Assembly (NCBI GenBank): GCA_949285025.1
Contig: CASDXG010000090.1
Coordinates: 35,528 to 99,527 of the forward strand
Length of the DNA stretch: 64,000 nt
Direction of reading: 5' to 3'
Origin: an uncultured Bacteroides sp.
GTDB taxonomy: Bacteria > Bacteroidota > Bacteroidia > Bacteroidales > Bacteroidaceae
Shown here: positions 8,673 to 17,605 of the stretch, one piece after another
Layout of the letters: the number at the start of each line of letters is the position of its first letter
Numbering within the stretch: position 1 is the first letter of the stretch
The notes under the pieces: generated by a model
Seen by the model: only the letters and a program-made list of their open reading frames with translations
Databases searched by the model: none
Told to the model about the DNA's origin: nothing
Position numbers and translations under genes: made by a program

Positions 8673-10004
8673 TTATACGTTAGGCAGGCTGTTCCCGTTA
8701 ATTTTTCGGTAAAGGTCGAGCGCGTATACATCGGTCATGCCGGAGATGTAGTCTAAAACCGCTTGAATTCTTCCGTATAGGGTGGGGGCCTGCATCTCGT
8801 ATTGCGTGGAAACCCGGTTGATGAGTAGGCGGGAATATGCTTTGTCCGGGTAGCGCACGGCTTCAATCATAAGGTCGATAAGTGTAGTAATTACCTGATA
8901 TCCGGCTAATTCGATATCTAAAACATCCTTGGCACAGTAGATCTTTGCAAAAGCTGTTTTCGAACAATTTTCATAAGCATCTTTTATTCTTTGGCTCATA
9001 CACCCGATTAGCGGACTGTTGAACCGGGCTGACAGGATATCTTCTTCGTGTTCTACAAACGCGCGGGTGCACTCTTTTATTAAAACTCCGATGGCCGATG
9101 AACGAAGATAAGCGATTTGTTCGTTTGTGTCGGTGACAAGTTCGCAGATTTTATGGATATGGTTCAACCGTTTTTCCGGGAAAAAACGGAGATAAAGTGC
9201 TTTTGTCTCTTCGGAAGTCAGTATTTTTAATTTGTGGCCGTCTTCAATATCCATCATCTGGTAGCAGATATCATCGGCGGCTTCCACCAAAAAAGTCAAC
9301 GGATGACGGGCGTATCGTATGGGCTCTCCATCCTTGCTTAGGCGAATAATTCCTAATTCATCGGCTATTTTCTGATAATCTTTTTCTTCACTTAAGAAGA
9401 ATCCGAACTTTTGTCTTTTGCCTGCGAGAGAGGATGAATATGGATATTTTACGATAGAGGCCAGCGTAGAGTAAGTCATGACAAAGCCTCCGGGACGTCG
9501 TCCTCTGAATTGGTGTGTCAGTAAGCGGAAGGCGTTTGCATTTCCCTCAAAGTGTGTCAGATCTTCCCATTCGGCAGGACTTAGCAGTTCTTTTAGCACT
9601 AATCCTTTCCCTTCTGAGAAATAAGTCCCGATAGCTTTCTCTCCGGAATGCCCAAAGGGCGGGTTCCCTAAATCGTGAGCCAGGCATGCGGCAGAGACAA
9701 TGGCACCAATTTCGGTTAAATGAGATTGGGCGAGTTCCGGATGTCTCTGAAGGAGCTGGGCTGAAACATCGTTGCCTAATGACCGGCCTACGCATGAAAC
9801 TTCCAAACTATGAGTTAGCCGGTTGTGCACGAAAATACTTCCCGGTAAAGGAAATACTTGGGTCTTGTTCTGAAGACGTCGGAAAGGAGCTGAAAAGATA
9901 AGCCGGTCATAGTCGCGTTGGAATTCGGTACGGTCTTCTTTTCGTGTCTCATGAAGAGTTTCAAGACCGAATCGTTTATTTGATAAAAGCTGTTCCCAAT
10001 TCAT
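8673..10004 (-). CDS. dgt: Deoxyguanosinetriphosphate triphosphohydrolase (dGTPase)
   Basis: A 443-residue HD-domain protein that hydrolyses dGTP (or other dNTPs) to the nucleoside and triphosphate. The metal site is visible: HNRLTHSLEVSCVGRSLG supplies the first His, and AHDLGNPPFGHSGEKA the HD pair and third His, both in the N-terminal third. Also typical are the start RTEFQRDYDRLIFSAPFRRL and VEAADDICYQMMDIED, with a further metal-binding Asp. The gene is divergent from dut, another dNTP-pool enzyme, across a 111-bp gap with promoters in both directions (CAAATGTA at 10028-10035 is TACATTTG on the minus strand). Confidence 0.95.
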   Translation of the reverse strand: MNWEQLLSNKRFGLETLHETRKEDRTEFQRDYDRLIFSAPFRRLQNKTQVFPLPGSIFVHNRLTHSLEVSCVGRSLGNDVSAQLLQRHPELAQSHLTEIGAIVSAACLAHDLGNPPFGHSGEKAIGTYFSEGKGLVLKELLSPAEWEDLTHFEGNANAFRLLTHQFRGRRPGGFVMTYSTLASIVKYPYSSSLAGKRQKFGFFLSEEKDYQKIADELGIIRLSKDGEPIRYARHPLTFLVEAADDICYQMMDIEDGHKLKILTSEETKALYLRFFPEKRLNHIHKICELVTDTNEQIAYLRSSAIGVLIKECTRAFVEHEEDILSARFNSPLIGCMSQRIKDAYENCSKTAFAKIYCAKDVLDIELAGYQVITTLIDLMIEAVRYPDKAYSRLLINRVSTQYEMQAPTLYGRIQAVLDYISGMTDVYALDLYRKINGNSLPNV

Positions 10005-10063
10005 AAACTATTGAATCTGTTGTTCGCAAATGTATAAAAGATTCATTAAAAAAATGGTAAACT

Positions 10064-10096
10064 TGCCTATAAATCCCGTGAATTATGTATTTTCGC
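10064..10096 (+). promoter_or_regulatory. Candidate promoter for dut operon
   Basis: TTGC at 10064-10067, a 21-bp spacer and TATTTTCG at 10089-10096 fit the Bacteroidetes promoter pattern, about 20 bp before the dut ATG. Confidence 0.45.
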
Positions 10097-10115
10097 ATCT
10101 AAATCAAATGAAAGA

Positions 10116-10550
10116 ATGAAAGTACAGATTATCAATAAATCGAAGCATCCGTTACCCGATTATGCGACATCTTTATCTGCAGGGATGGACTTGCGTGCTA
10201 ATTTGGCGGCCCCTGTTCTGCTGAAGCCGCTGCAGCGTTGTTTGATTCCGACCGGACTATATATATCTTTGCCTGCCGGATTTGAGGCACAGATACGTCC
10301 TCGTAGCGGACTTGCTTTAAAGAAAGGTATTACATTGTTGAATACTCCCGGAACGATTGATGCTGATTATCGGGGAGAAATCGGGGTTATTGTGGTGAAT
10401 TTATCCGCAGATGATTTTATAATTGAAGACGGGGAACGTATAGCCCAAATGGTTATTGCACGGTATGAACAAGTAGAATGGGAGCAGGTTCAGGTCTTGG
10501 ATGAGACGGAACGCGGAGACGGAGGATTCGGGCATACCGGAACAATTTAA
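10116..10550 (+). CDS. dut: dUTP diphosphatase
   Basis: A 144-residue trimeric-type dUTPase, full length, with all five family motifs in order: [43 protein letters not shown] and the C-terminal [10 protein letters not shown] arm. It turns dUTP into dUMP and pyrophosphate, preventing uracil incorporation and feeding thymidylate synthesis. It is the first gene of a four-gene run; the next start codon lies 10 bp beyond its stop, so dut is probably cotranscribed with the envelope genes that follow. Confidence 0.97.
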   Translation: MKVQIINKSKHPLPDYATSLSAGMDLRANLAAPVLLKPLQRCLIPTGLYISLPAGFEAQIRPRSGLALKKGITLLNTPGTIDADYRGEIGVIVVNLSADDFIIEDGERIAQMVIARYEQVEWEQVQVLDETERGDGGFGHTGTI

Positions 10551-10560
10551 TAGAACGTTT

Positions 10561-12360
10561 ATGAAAAAACTCTTTTATGTAGTATTCTTCGGACTGGCAT
10601 TGGCGCTTGTTGCCTGTGGTACATCGGGAAAGGTGCAGAAAAACAAGAAAATGTCGGCGCATGCTATCTCCGGGAAAGAATCCTTGACTCCGGAGCAAAA
10701 GAGAAAGTTCGATTATTATTTTCTGGAAGCTGTGCGTTTGAAGCAAAGAGAGGAATACGATGCAGCTTTTGAATTGTATGAACATTGTTTGGATATTAAT
10801 CCGAATTCCGCTGCAGTTCTTTATGAAATCTCTCAATTTTACATGTATCTGGGGCAGGAAAATAAGGGGGAACAGGCTTTAAAACATGCGGTTCTTTCGG
10901 ATGAAACGAACTTTTGGTATAAACAAACTCTCGCGACTTTTTATCAAAGGAAACGGGACATTTCTAAAGCCATAACAGTATATGAGGATATGGCCGACGA
11001 ATTCCCTTCGCGATTGGAACCGCTGTTGGCGCTGATAGATTTGTATAATCAGACAAAAAGTTATCAGAATGTTATCGGGATTCTGAACCGCTTGGAAGAA
11101 CTTGACGGCAAGTCAGAGCAGATAAGTATGGAGAAATTCCGGATGTATTTGCTCTTGAATGAGCAGGAACAGGCTTTTAACGAGATTGAAAGTCTGTCGA
11201 AAGAGTATCCGTATGACATGCGTTATCAGACCATACTCGGCGATGTTTATTTAAATAATAACAAATATCAGGAAGCATTTAATACGTATTCTGATGTCCT
11301 GAAAAAGGAACCGGGTTATGCTCCGGCGCTGTTGGCCTTGGCAAATTATTATCAGAAAACCGGGCAAGACAGCTTGTATAAGGCTCAGCTTGATACCGTC
11401 CTTTTGAACGATGATGTCGAATCGGATACAAAAATGGGCATAATGCGTCAGCTTATCTTGCAGTCTGAGGAAACAACGAAAGACAGTACGCAAATCATTT
11501 CGCTGTTTAAAAATATTTTAAAGCGGCCGCAACAGAATGCCGATCTTGCCATGCTTTGTGCGCAATATCTGATAAGTAAGCAAATGACTAAGGAGTCGGT
11601 TCCTGTATTGAATCAGGTTCTTGAACTTGATCCTGAGAATAAACCCGCACGATTACAGCTGTTGAGTTATGCAATTCGTGATGAGGCATTAGACGAAGTG
11701 ATACGTATTGCTACTCCGGCAATTGAATACAATCCGGACGCTTTGGAGTTTTATTATTATTTAGGATTGGCATATTATCAGAAAGATGACCCGGATAAAG
11801 CATTGGAAGTATTCCATAAAGGGATAAAACAAGTAAACGGACAGGGTGATAAAACGCTTATTTCTGATTTCTATGCGATATTAGGTGATATTTATAATAC
11901 GAAAGATTTGCATGAAGAGGCTTATGCGGCTTATGATTCGTCGCTGGTGTATAATCCGAATAATATATCAACGCTGAATAATTATGCTTATTATCTCTCT
12001 TTGGAGAAGAAGAATCTGGATAAGGCTGAGGAAATGAGTTATCGAACTGTTAAGGCTGAACCGAAAAATGCTACCTATTTAGATACTTATGCGTGGATTT
12101 TATTTGAGAAAGAGCGTTACACGGAGGCGCGTATTTATATAGAGCAGGCATTACAAAACGGGGGAGAGAGCAGTCCGGTGATTGTGGAACATTGCGGTGA
12201 CATATATTATTTGTTGGGTGATAAAGCGAAAGCTTTGGAGTATTGGAAGAAAGCGGATGCAATGAAAGATGTGCCCGATGACGGTTCAACGCCACGAACA
12301 GAAGAAGAATTGAAGCGACTGAAACGAAAAATTGCTTTGGAAAAATACATTGCTGAATGA
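10561..12360 (+). CDS. TPR-repeat lipoprotein
   Basis: A 599-residue lipoprotein made largely of tetratricopeptide repeats. The start at 10561 gives a short signal peptide ending in LALVACG, a lipobox with Cys at about residue 19; the open frame extends further upstream but would overlap dut. Repeats recur about every 34 residues, for example AAFELYEHCLDINPNSAAVL, KYQEAFNTYSDVLKKEPGYA and NPDALEFYYYLGLAYYQK, from about residue 40 to the C-terminus. Likely a periplasmic scaffold attached to a membrane. The stop overlaps the next start (ATGA), so it is translationally coupled to the DUF4292 gene. Exact function unknown. Confidence 0.88.
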   Translation: MKKLFYVVFFGLALALVACGTSGKVQKNKKMSAHAISGKESLTPEQKRKFDYYFLEAVRLKQREEYDAAFELYEHCLDINPNSAAVLYEISQFYMYLGQENKGEQALKHAVLSDETNFWYKQTLATFYQRKRDISKAITVYEDMADEFPSRLEPLLALIDLYNQTKSYQNVIGILNRLEELDGKSEQISMEKFRMYLLLNEQEQAFNEIESLSKEYPYDMRYQTILGDVYLNNNKYQEAFNTYSDVLKKEPGYAPALLALANYYQKTGQDSLYKAQLDTVLLNDDVESDTKMGIMRQLILQSEETTKDSTQIISLFKNILKRPQQNADLAMLCAQYLISKQMTKESVPVLNQVLELDPENKPARLQLLSYAIRDEALDEVIRIATPAIEYNPDALEFYYYLGLAYYQKDDPDKALEVFHKGIKQVNGQGDKTLISDFYAILGDIYNTKDLHEEAYAAYDSSLVYNPNNISTLNNYAYYLSLEKKNLDKAEEMSYRTVKAEPKNATYLDTYAWILFEKERYTEARIYIEQALQNGGESSPVIVEHCGDIYYLLGDKAKALEYWKKADAMKDVPDDGSTPRTEEELKRLKRKIALEKYIAE

Positions 12361-13190
12361 GATTGAAGATTCAATTTTACGTGTTATCCTGCTTAATTCT
12401 TCTGCTGGTGGAGGGATGTTCATCTGCCCGTAAGATAGAGAAGCCCTCACCGGCTGTCCGGTATTCTGCGGAAATTTATGCAAAAAAGCTCTTGGAATAT
12501 GAACCGACATGGCCTGCAATCAGCGGGAAGGCAGCATTGTTCTTTGAGGTTGACGGAGGAAAAGGCAAAAAGGTAACAGCCAATGTCCGTATAGAGCGGG
12601 GTGAGATGATTCGTTTTTCTGTCGCTCCTTTATTGGGTGTTGAGGTCATGCGTATGGAAATATCTCCGGAAGGTTTGTTGTTGCTTGACAGATTACATAA
12701 ACAGTATGTGCAGGTTTCATTTGAAGAACTAGAGGATTTATTGCAGGTTCATTTGGATTATCAGACTTTTCAGGCTTTATTTCTCAACGAAATATTCTTT
12801 CCGGGTAAATCGAACTTGCAGACATCTGATATAGATGAATTCCATGTGAAAGAAGAAAATCAGGGCCTCTGGCTTGAAACGGATGCAGCAAAAGATATGG
12901 ATTTTAGTTTCTTGATTTCAGCCGGTAGTGGCTTGTTGGAAAGATGCTGCATCGGTATGAAGAAAACATCTCGTTTCTTTATTTGTGATTATGGGACATT
13001 TGAAGAATTTGCAGGAAGATTATTTCCCCGTCGCTTGTCTTTGTTGACAGAAGGTGGGCATAATGTGTTGAGGTTTGACCTGCAGTATTCCCGTTTATCT
13101 GTGACGGAGGCGATAGGAGAACGTACAACAATACCTTCCCGATATGCGAAAATTGGATTGTATGACTTGTTAAAAATGGTAGAGAGATGA
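12357..13190 (+). CDS. DUF4292 family lipoprotein (LolB-like fold predicted)
   Basis: A 277-residue lipoprotein with a lipobox LVEGC near residue 21. The rest matches the Bacteroidetes DUF4292 pattern as I recall it: a beta-rich body starting WPAISGKAALFFEVDGG, followed by a VRIERGEMIRFSVAPLLGVE strand pair and LLLLDRLHKQYV. This is the layout of LolA/LolB-like lipid-binding proteins. It overlaps the preceding TPR gene and the following envC-like gene by 4 bp each (ATGA), so the three products are probably made together. A role in outer-membrane lipoprotein handling or envelope assembly is inference. Confidence 0.8.
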   Translation: MRLKIQFYVLSCLILLLVEGCSSARKIEKPSPAVRYSAEIYAKKLLEYEPTWPAISGKAALFFEVDGGKGKKVTANVRIERGEMIRFSVAPLLGVEVMRMEISPEGLLLLDRLHKQYVQVSFEELEDLLQVHLDYQTFQALFLNEIFFPGKSNLQTSDIDEFHVKEENQGLWLETDAAKDMDFSFLISAGSGLLERCCIGMKKTSRFFICDYGTFEEFAGRLFPRRLSLLTEGGHNVLRFDLQYSRLSVTEAIGERTTIPSRYAKIGLYDLLKMVER

Positions 13191-14485
13191 AACGTCTTTT
13201 TCTGATTATATTGATGTTATGTTATGCGGGTGCTTTTTATGCACAGACTTCCCGCAGCATACAGGATATGGAAAAAGAGAGGAATAGACTTCGGGAACAG
13301 ATTACGGAATCTGAAACGTTGTTACAATCTACGGAAAGGGATGTGACGAGTCAGATAAATAATCTGATGTTGCTGTCTGAACAAATAGCCGAACGGAAGA
13401 AGTATGTGGCACTGCTTGAAAAGGATGTTCGTGAAATTCAGCGGGGTATTGATGCTTTACAGAATGAACTTGTGCATCTTCAGAAGGATTTGAAGGAGAA
13501 ACGTGTAAGATATGAGCAGTCGGTAAGATACCTTTATCGGAACAAATCTATTCAGGAAAAGCTTATGTTTGTTTTTTCAGCAGATAATTTTGCTCAGATG
13601 TATCGGCGGTTGCGTTATGTACGCGAATATGCAGATTATCAAAAGCGGCAGGGTATCCAGCTACAGCATAAGCAAAAAGAGATAGAAGCAAAGCAACGAT
13701 CATTGCTGGAGAGCCGGAAGGCAAAGGAAAACTTGTTGCGGCAAGGAGAGGAAGAAAAGAAGAAACTGGAGAAACAGGAACGGAGTCGCAGGACTTTGCT
13801 GGCATCATTGCAGAGAAAGCAGCGAAGTATTCAGTCTGAGATTACCCGGAAACGGCGTTCTGCCGAACGTTTAAGTGCAGAAATCGATAAGATGATTGAA
13901 CGGGAACTGGCCGAATCCCGTAAAAAGACGCAAGGGAAAGGAAAAAAGCAGAAAGAAGGCTCAGGAGAGTCTGTCGATAAAAATTTATTGGCGAAAACAG
14001 ACGAATCGAAGGGGAAAGAAGCCTCTCCTGAAGCAATGGATGCATATAAAATAGATGCGGACGCCCGTGCTCTGTCGGGTTCGTTTGAAGAAAATAAAGG
14101 GAATATGCCTATACCCATGACGGGACCGTATATTATTGTCGGACATTATGGGAAATATCAGGTCGACGGACTGAAAAATGTACGCTTGGACAACAAGGGA
14201 ATTGATATTAAAGGCAAGGATGGAGCAATGGCGCGTGTTATATTTGATGGTGAGGTGTCGGCTGTTTTTCAGTATAATGGACTTTCTAATGTTTTGGTTC
14301 GTCACGGGAATTATATTTCAGTATATTGCAATCTGAGTTCGGTGATGGTGAAAAAAGGAAGCCAATTAAAGGCCCGTGATATAATAGGCCGGGTATATAC
14401 CGATAAAAATAACAATACAATTCTGCATTTCCAATTGAGGAAAGAGGTCGCGAAACTGAATCCGGAGATTTGGTTGCGCCGTTGA
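13187..14485 (+). CDS. EnvC-like murein hydrolase activator with degenerate LytM domain
   Basis: A 432-residue exported protein: signal peptide ending FYAQ at about residue 20, a long coiled coil (about 22-250, rich in E, K, R, Q), a basic linker, and a C-terminal LytM/M23 domain from about residue 308. The metal ligands of active M23 peptidases are replaced: the first-His motif reads NKGIDI instead of HxGxD, and YCNLSSV stands where active enzymes have a His two residues after the chain turn. As in E. coli EnvC, it should activate amidases at the division site rather than cut peptidoglycan itself. It overlaps the DUF4292 gene by 4 bp and ends the operon at a hairpin terminator. Confidence 0.88.
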   Translation: MKRLFLIILMLCYAGAFYAQTSRSIQDMEKERNRLREQITESETLLQSTERDVTSQINNLMLLSEQIAERKKYVALLEKDVREIQRGIDALQNELVHLQKDLKEKRVRYEQSVRYLYRNKSIQEKLMFVFSADNFAQMYRRLRYVREYADYQKRQGIQLQHKQKEIEAKQRSLLESRKAKENLLRQGEEEKKKLEKQERSRRTLLASLQRKQRSIQSEITRKRRSAERLSAEIDKMIERELAESRKKTQGKGKKQKEGSGESVDKNLLAKTDESKGKEASPEAMDAYKIDADARALSGSFEENKGNMPIPMTGPYIIVGHYGKYQVDGLKNVRLDNKGIDIKGKDGAMARVIFDGEVSAVFQYNGLSNVLVRHGNYISVYCNLSSVMVKKGSQLKARDIIGRVYTDKNNNTILHFQLRKEVAKLNPEIWLRR

Positions 14486-14513
14486 TTTTTGTAGATGTCA
14501 GTACGTTTTAGGT

Positions 14514-14553
14514 AAAACGAGGCGTTGTCTTATATTAAGCATCGCCTCGTTTT
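14514..14553. terminator. Bidirectional terminator between envC-like and argE-like genes
   Basis: An 11-bp perfect stem (14514-14524 with 14543-14553, AAAACGAGGCG) followed by a run of T on the plus strand and preceded by A-rich sequence; it separates convergent genes. Confidence 0.85.
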
Positions 14554-14572
14554 TTATGAAAGAACAGGTTGT

Positions 14573-15637
14573 TTATAATCTCAGACCGTCAAGAATACGG
14601 ATATATGTATCAATGGCTTCTTCTATTTCATTTATCAGGATATATTCATCTGCCGTATGCGACCGGGACGATTTGCCCGGTCCGATTTTTAGTGATGGGA
14701 ATGCCATTAAGGCTTGATCGGAAAGAGTGGGCGAGCCAAACGGTGTCTTTCCTAATTCAATCGTTCGTCTTACAATAGGATGTTGCGGGTCTATGCGTGA
14801 GGAATTCAGACGGAAAGAACGGGCTTTTGCTTCGCAGTTTATGTGTTTGCAGATTTCGTTGAACAGTTCTTCGTTGGAATAATACTCATTGCTGCGTATA
14901 TCTACGACAAATGAGCAGATGTCCGGAATTACATTATGCTGAGTGCCGGCATTAATTTGGGTTACATTCATCTTGACCGCTCCTAACAAATCGGATACTT
15001 TAGGGAATTGATAATCGCGAAACCATTCAATGTCTGACAATACTTTATAAATGGCATTGACTCCTTCTTCGCGGGCGGCATGTCCGGATTTTCCGTATCC
15101 TGTCACGTCAAGTACCATTAATCCCTTTTCTGCAATAGCCGGATTCATTTCGGTCGGTTCGCCGACAATGCCTAAGTTTATCGGAGGTAATTGTGGAAGA
15201 ACACTTTCTATGCCGTTTTTCCCCGAAATCTCTTCTTCGCATGAGGCCAGAAAAATGAGATTATAAGCTTGTTCCGTAGCACTGAGGTAGCGGTAAGCCT
15301 GAAATAAAGAGACTACGCTTGCACCGGCATCGTTGCTGCCTAATCCATATAGTTTTCCGTTGTCTTCTTTAGGGGTAAACGGTTGCTTGTGCCATCCATG
15401 CACAGGTTTTACCGTATCGATATGGGAATTCAGCAGGATGGTTGGCTTATTTGTGCTGAACATGGGACTGATACACCATATATTGTTCCCGCTTCTTCCG
15501 GTCATTATACCGGTCTCTTCAATGTAGTTTTGCAGGAAATCGGCGGCAGATTCCTCCTCTTTGCTGATAGAAGGTATGCCTATAAGGGCATGAAGTAGCG
15601 TAAGAGCTTCGGATTTGTAATAACTTATATCTAACAT
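14573..15637 (-). CDS. argE: M20 metallopeptidase, ArgE-like N-acyl-ornithine deacetylase
   Basis: A 354-residue M20 family amidohydrolase. The di-zinc site residues are all present: HIDTVKPVHGW (His, Asp), GLGSNDAGASV (bridging Asp), SCEEEISGKNG (general base and ligand Glu), GEPTEMNP and, near the C-terminus, SRSHTADEY (last His). The family includes ArgE and DapE. Bacteroidetes ArgE enzymes take part in arginine synthesis and in Bacteroides use succinylated rather than acetylated intermediates; which applies here cannot be read from sequence. I chose ATG at 15637 over a longer TTG reading (15661). A TATATTTG -7 box lies at 15659-15666 on the minus strand. Confidence 0.82.
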   Translation of the reverse strand: MLDISYYKSEALTLLHALIGIPSISKEEESAADFLQNYIEETGIMTGRSGNNIWCISPMFSTNKPTILLNSHIDTVKPVHGWHKQPFTPKEDNGKLYGLGSNDAGASVVSLFQAYRYLSATEQAYNLIFLASCEEEISGKNGIESVLPQLPPINLGIVGEPTEMNPAIAEKGLMVLDVTGYGKSGHAAREEGVNAIYKVLSDIEWFRDYQFPKVSDLLGAVKMNVTQINAGTQHNVIPDICSFVVDIRSNEYYSNEELFNEICKHINCEAKARSFRLNSSRIDPQHPIVRRTIELGKTPFGSPTLSDQALMAFPSLKIGPGKSSRSHTADEYILINEIEEAIDTYIRILDGLRL

Positions 15638-15653
15638 GGATTCTTTGTTTTTA

Positions 15654-15687
15654 TTTGACAAATATAACAGATAAAATCATATCTTTG
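15654..15687 (+). promoter_or_regulatory. Candidate promoter for acyl-CoA ligase, overlapping the argE promoter
   Basis: TTTG at 15654-15657, 22-bp spacer and TATCTTTG at 15680-15687 on the plus strand. The minus-strand TATATTTG for argE (CAAATATA at 15659-15666) lies inside this spacer, so the two divergent promoters would compete for polymerase. Confidence 0.45.
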
Positions 15688-15715
15688 CATAAAGGAATCT
15701 TAAAACAATCGTGAA

Positions 15716-17521
15716 ATGGGTAATTCTTGCATGTCTGTTTTAATAGAGAAACAGGCGGAAAAATATGGGGATCGGGTTGCTTTAAAATATCGTGATTATG
15801 CGGCAGGGAAATGGCTTTCGGTATCGTGGAGGCAATTCTCGGAAATTGTAGAAAAAGTGGCCGGCTCTTTAGTTGCTTTGGGCGTAAATGTGCAAGAATG
15901 CATCGGTGTGTTTTCTCAAAATATGCCGGAATGTTTGTACATGGACTTCGGCGCATTTAAAAGCAGGATAGTAACTGTTCCGCTGTATGCGACAAACTCT
16001 GAAGCACAAGTCCGTTATATTATAGAAAATTCATCGATAGCTTATCTGTTTGTGGGTGAGCAGTATCAATATGATGTGGCTTATAGGGTTTTGAATTTAT
16101 GTAGTTCTCTGAAGCAGATTGTTATATTTTCTCCGGCAGTTAAGCGGGCTCAAGATGACCGTAAATCGATTTATTTCTCGGAGTTCCTTACGATTGGAGA
16201 TTCAGCAAACGTTCGTGAGGAATTGCAAAGACGTACGTCTCAAACCGAAAGCAGCGACTTGGCCAATATATTATATACGTCCGGAACAACCGGAGAATCA
16301 AAAGGAGTCATGTTGCTTCATTCATCTTATGAGGCCGCTTTCGCAGCTCATGATAAGCGGTTGGTTACGCTTACAGATAAAGATGTAGTGATGAATTTTC
16401 TGCCTTTTGCCCATATATTTGAACGGGCATGGTCTTATTATTGTTTGTTGCGCGGGTGTTTGCTTTGTATAAATCTGCATCCTCAAGACATACAACAGAC
16501 GATTAAAGAAATTCGTCCTACCGCAATGTGTAGTGTTCCCCGTTTTTGGGAGAAAGTTTATGCAGGGGCAATGGACAAGATTCATCAGTCGAACGGTGTA
16601 ACCCGCAGACTGATGCTTGATGCTTTGCGGACAGGGAAGAAGTATAATATAGACTATTTGTCAAAAGGCGAAGAGCCTCCATTATGGTTACAGGTGAAAT
16701 ATAAATTTTATGACCGGACGATTTTTAGCTTGCTAAAGCGTACGATCGGTATCGAGAACGGAAACTTTTTCCCGACAGCCGGTGCACCTGTCCCGAAACG
16801 GGTAGAGGAATTTGTTCATTCGGTGGGAATAAATATGGTGGTTGGCTACGGACTTACGGAGACAACGGCTACCGTGTCGTTGGGTTGGATGAAGGATTAT
16901 CGGATTGGTTCCGTCGGACATATATTGCCGGGACTGGAGATTAAATTTGGAGAGAACAATGAAATTCTGTTGAAAGGCGAGACTGTAACGAAAGGATATT
17001 ATAAGAAAGAATCTGTTACGCGGCAGTCTTTTACCGATGACGGCTGGTTCCGCACAGGTGATTCCGGTTATATGAAAGACGGTTTCTTATATCTGACAGA
17101 CCGGATTAAAGACTTGTTTAAAACATCTAATGGTAAATATATCGCACCTCAAGCGATAGAAACTAAAATGGTTGTCGACAGATATATCGATCAGATATCT
17201 GTCATTGCCGATCAAAGGAAGTTCGTTTCTGCTTTGATTGTCCCGGAATATACACAAGTGGAAAAGTATGCATCAGACCATCATATCGCATATACAGATC
17301 GGAAAGATTTGTTGAAGAAGCCGGAAATCCTGGAATTGTTCCGCGAACGTATAGAAACATTGCAGCAGGAGTTTGCGCATTATGAGCAAATAAAGCGTTT
17401 TACTTTATTGCCGGAACCGTTTAGTATGAGTAAAGGAGAACTGACAGATACGTTAAAGATCAGGCGTTCTGTTTTATTGAAAAACTATGCGTCGGAGATA
17501 GAGAGGATGTATGAAGATTAA
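15716..17521 (+). CDS. Long-chain acyl-CoA ligase (AMP-forming)
   Basis: A 601-residue ANL superfamily adenylate-forming enzyme that activates fatty acids to acyl-AMP and then acyl-CoA. The P-loop ILYTSGTTGESKGVML is near residue 187, the adenylate-binding GYGLTETTATVSLG near residue 380, and the hinge motif DRIKDLFKTSNGKYIAPQ near residue 463, followed by the C-terminal domain. It is the FadD/long-chain type by length and motif spacing. It is a single gene, divergent from the argE-like gene. No beta-oxidation genes are nearby, so the product may serve phospholipid or lipid-recycling needs; that is inference. Confidence 0.9.
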   Translation: MGNSCMSVLIEKQAEKYGDRVALKYRDYAAGKWLSVSWRQFSEIVEKVAGSLVALGVNVQECIGVFSQNMPECLYMDFGAFKSRIVTVPLYATNSEAQVRYIIENSSIAYLFVGEQYQYDVAYRVLNLCSSLKQIVIFSPAVKRAQDDRKSIYFSEFLTIGDSANVREELQRRTSQTESSDLANILYTSGTTGESKGVMLLHSSYEAAFAAHDKRLVTLTDKDVVMNFLPFAHIFERAWSYYCLLRGCLLCINLHPQDIQQTIKEIRPTAMCSVPRFWEKVYAGAMDKIHQSNGVTRRLMLDALRTGKKYNIDYLSKGEEPPLWLQVKYKFYDRTIFSLLKRTIGIENGNFFPTAGAPVPKRVEEFVHSVGINMVVGYGLTETTATVSLGWMKDYRIGSVGHILPGLEIKFGENNEILLKGETVTKGYYKKESVTRQSFTDDGWFRTGDSGYMKDGFLYLTDRIKDLFKTSNGKYIAPQAIETKMVVDRYIDQISVIADQRKFVSALIVPEYTQVEKYASDHHIAYTDRKDLLKKPEILELFRERIETLQQEFAHYEQIKRFTLLPEPFSMSKGELTDTLKIRRSVLLKNYASEIERMYED

Positions 17522-17605
17522 TGTGTGCAGACAATCCACCGGAGAAACCCTCATGTTTTAGAGAACTTTTTGTAATTTTGCATTCCAAAGATAAAAGGAT
17601 CTTAT

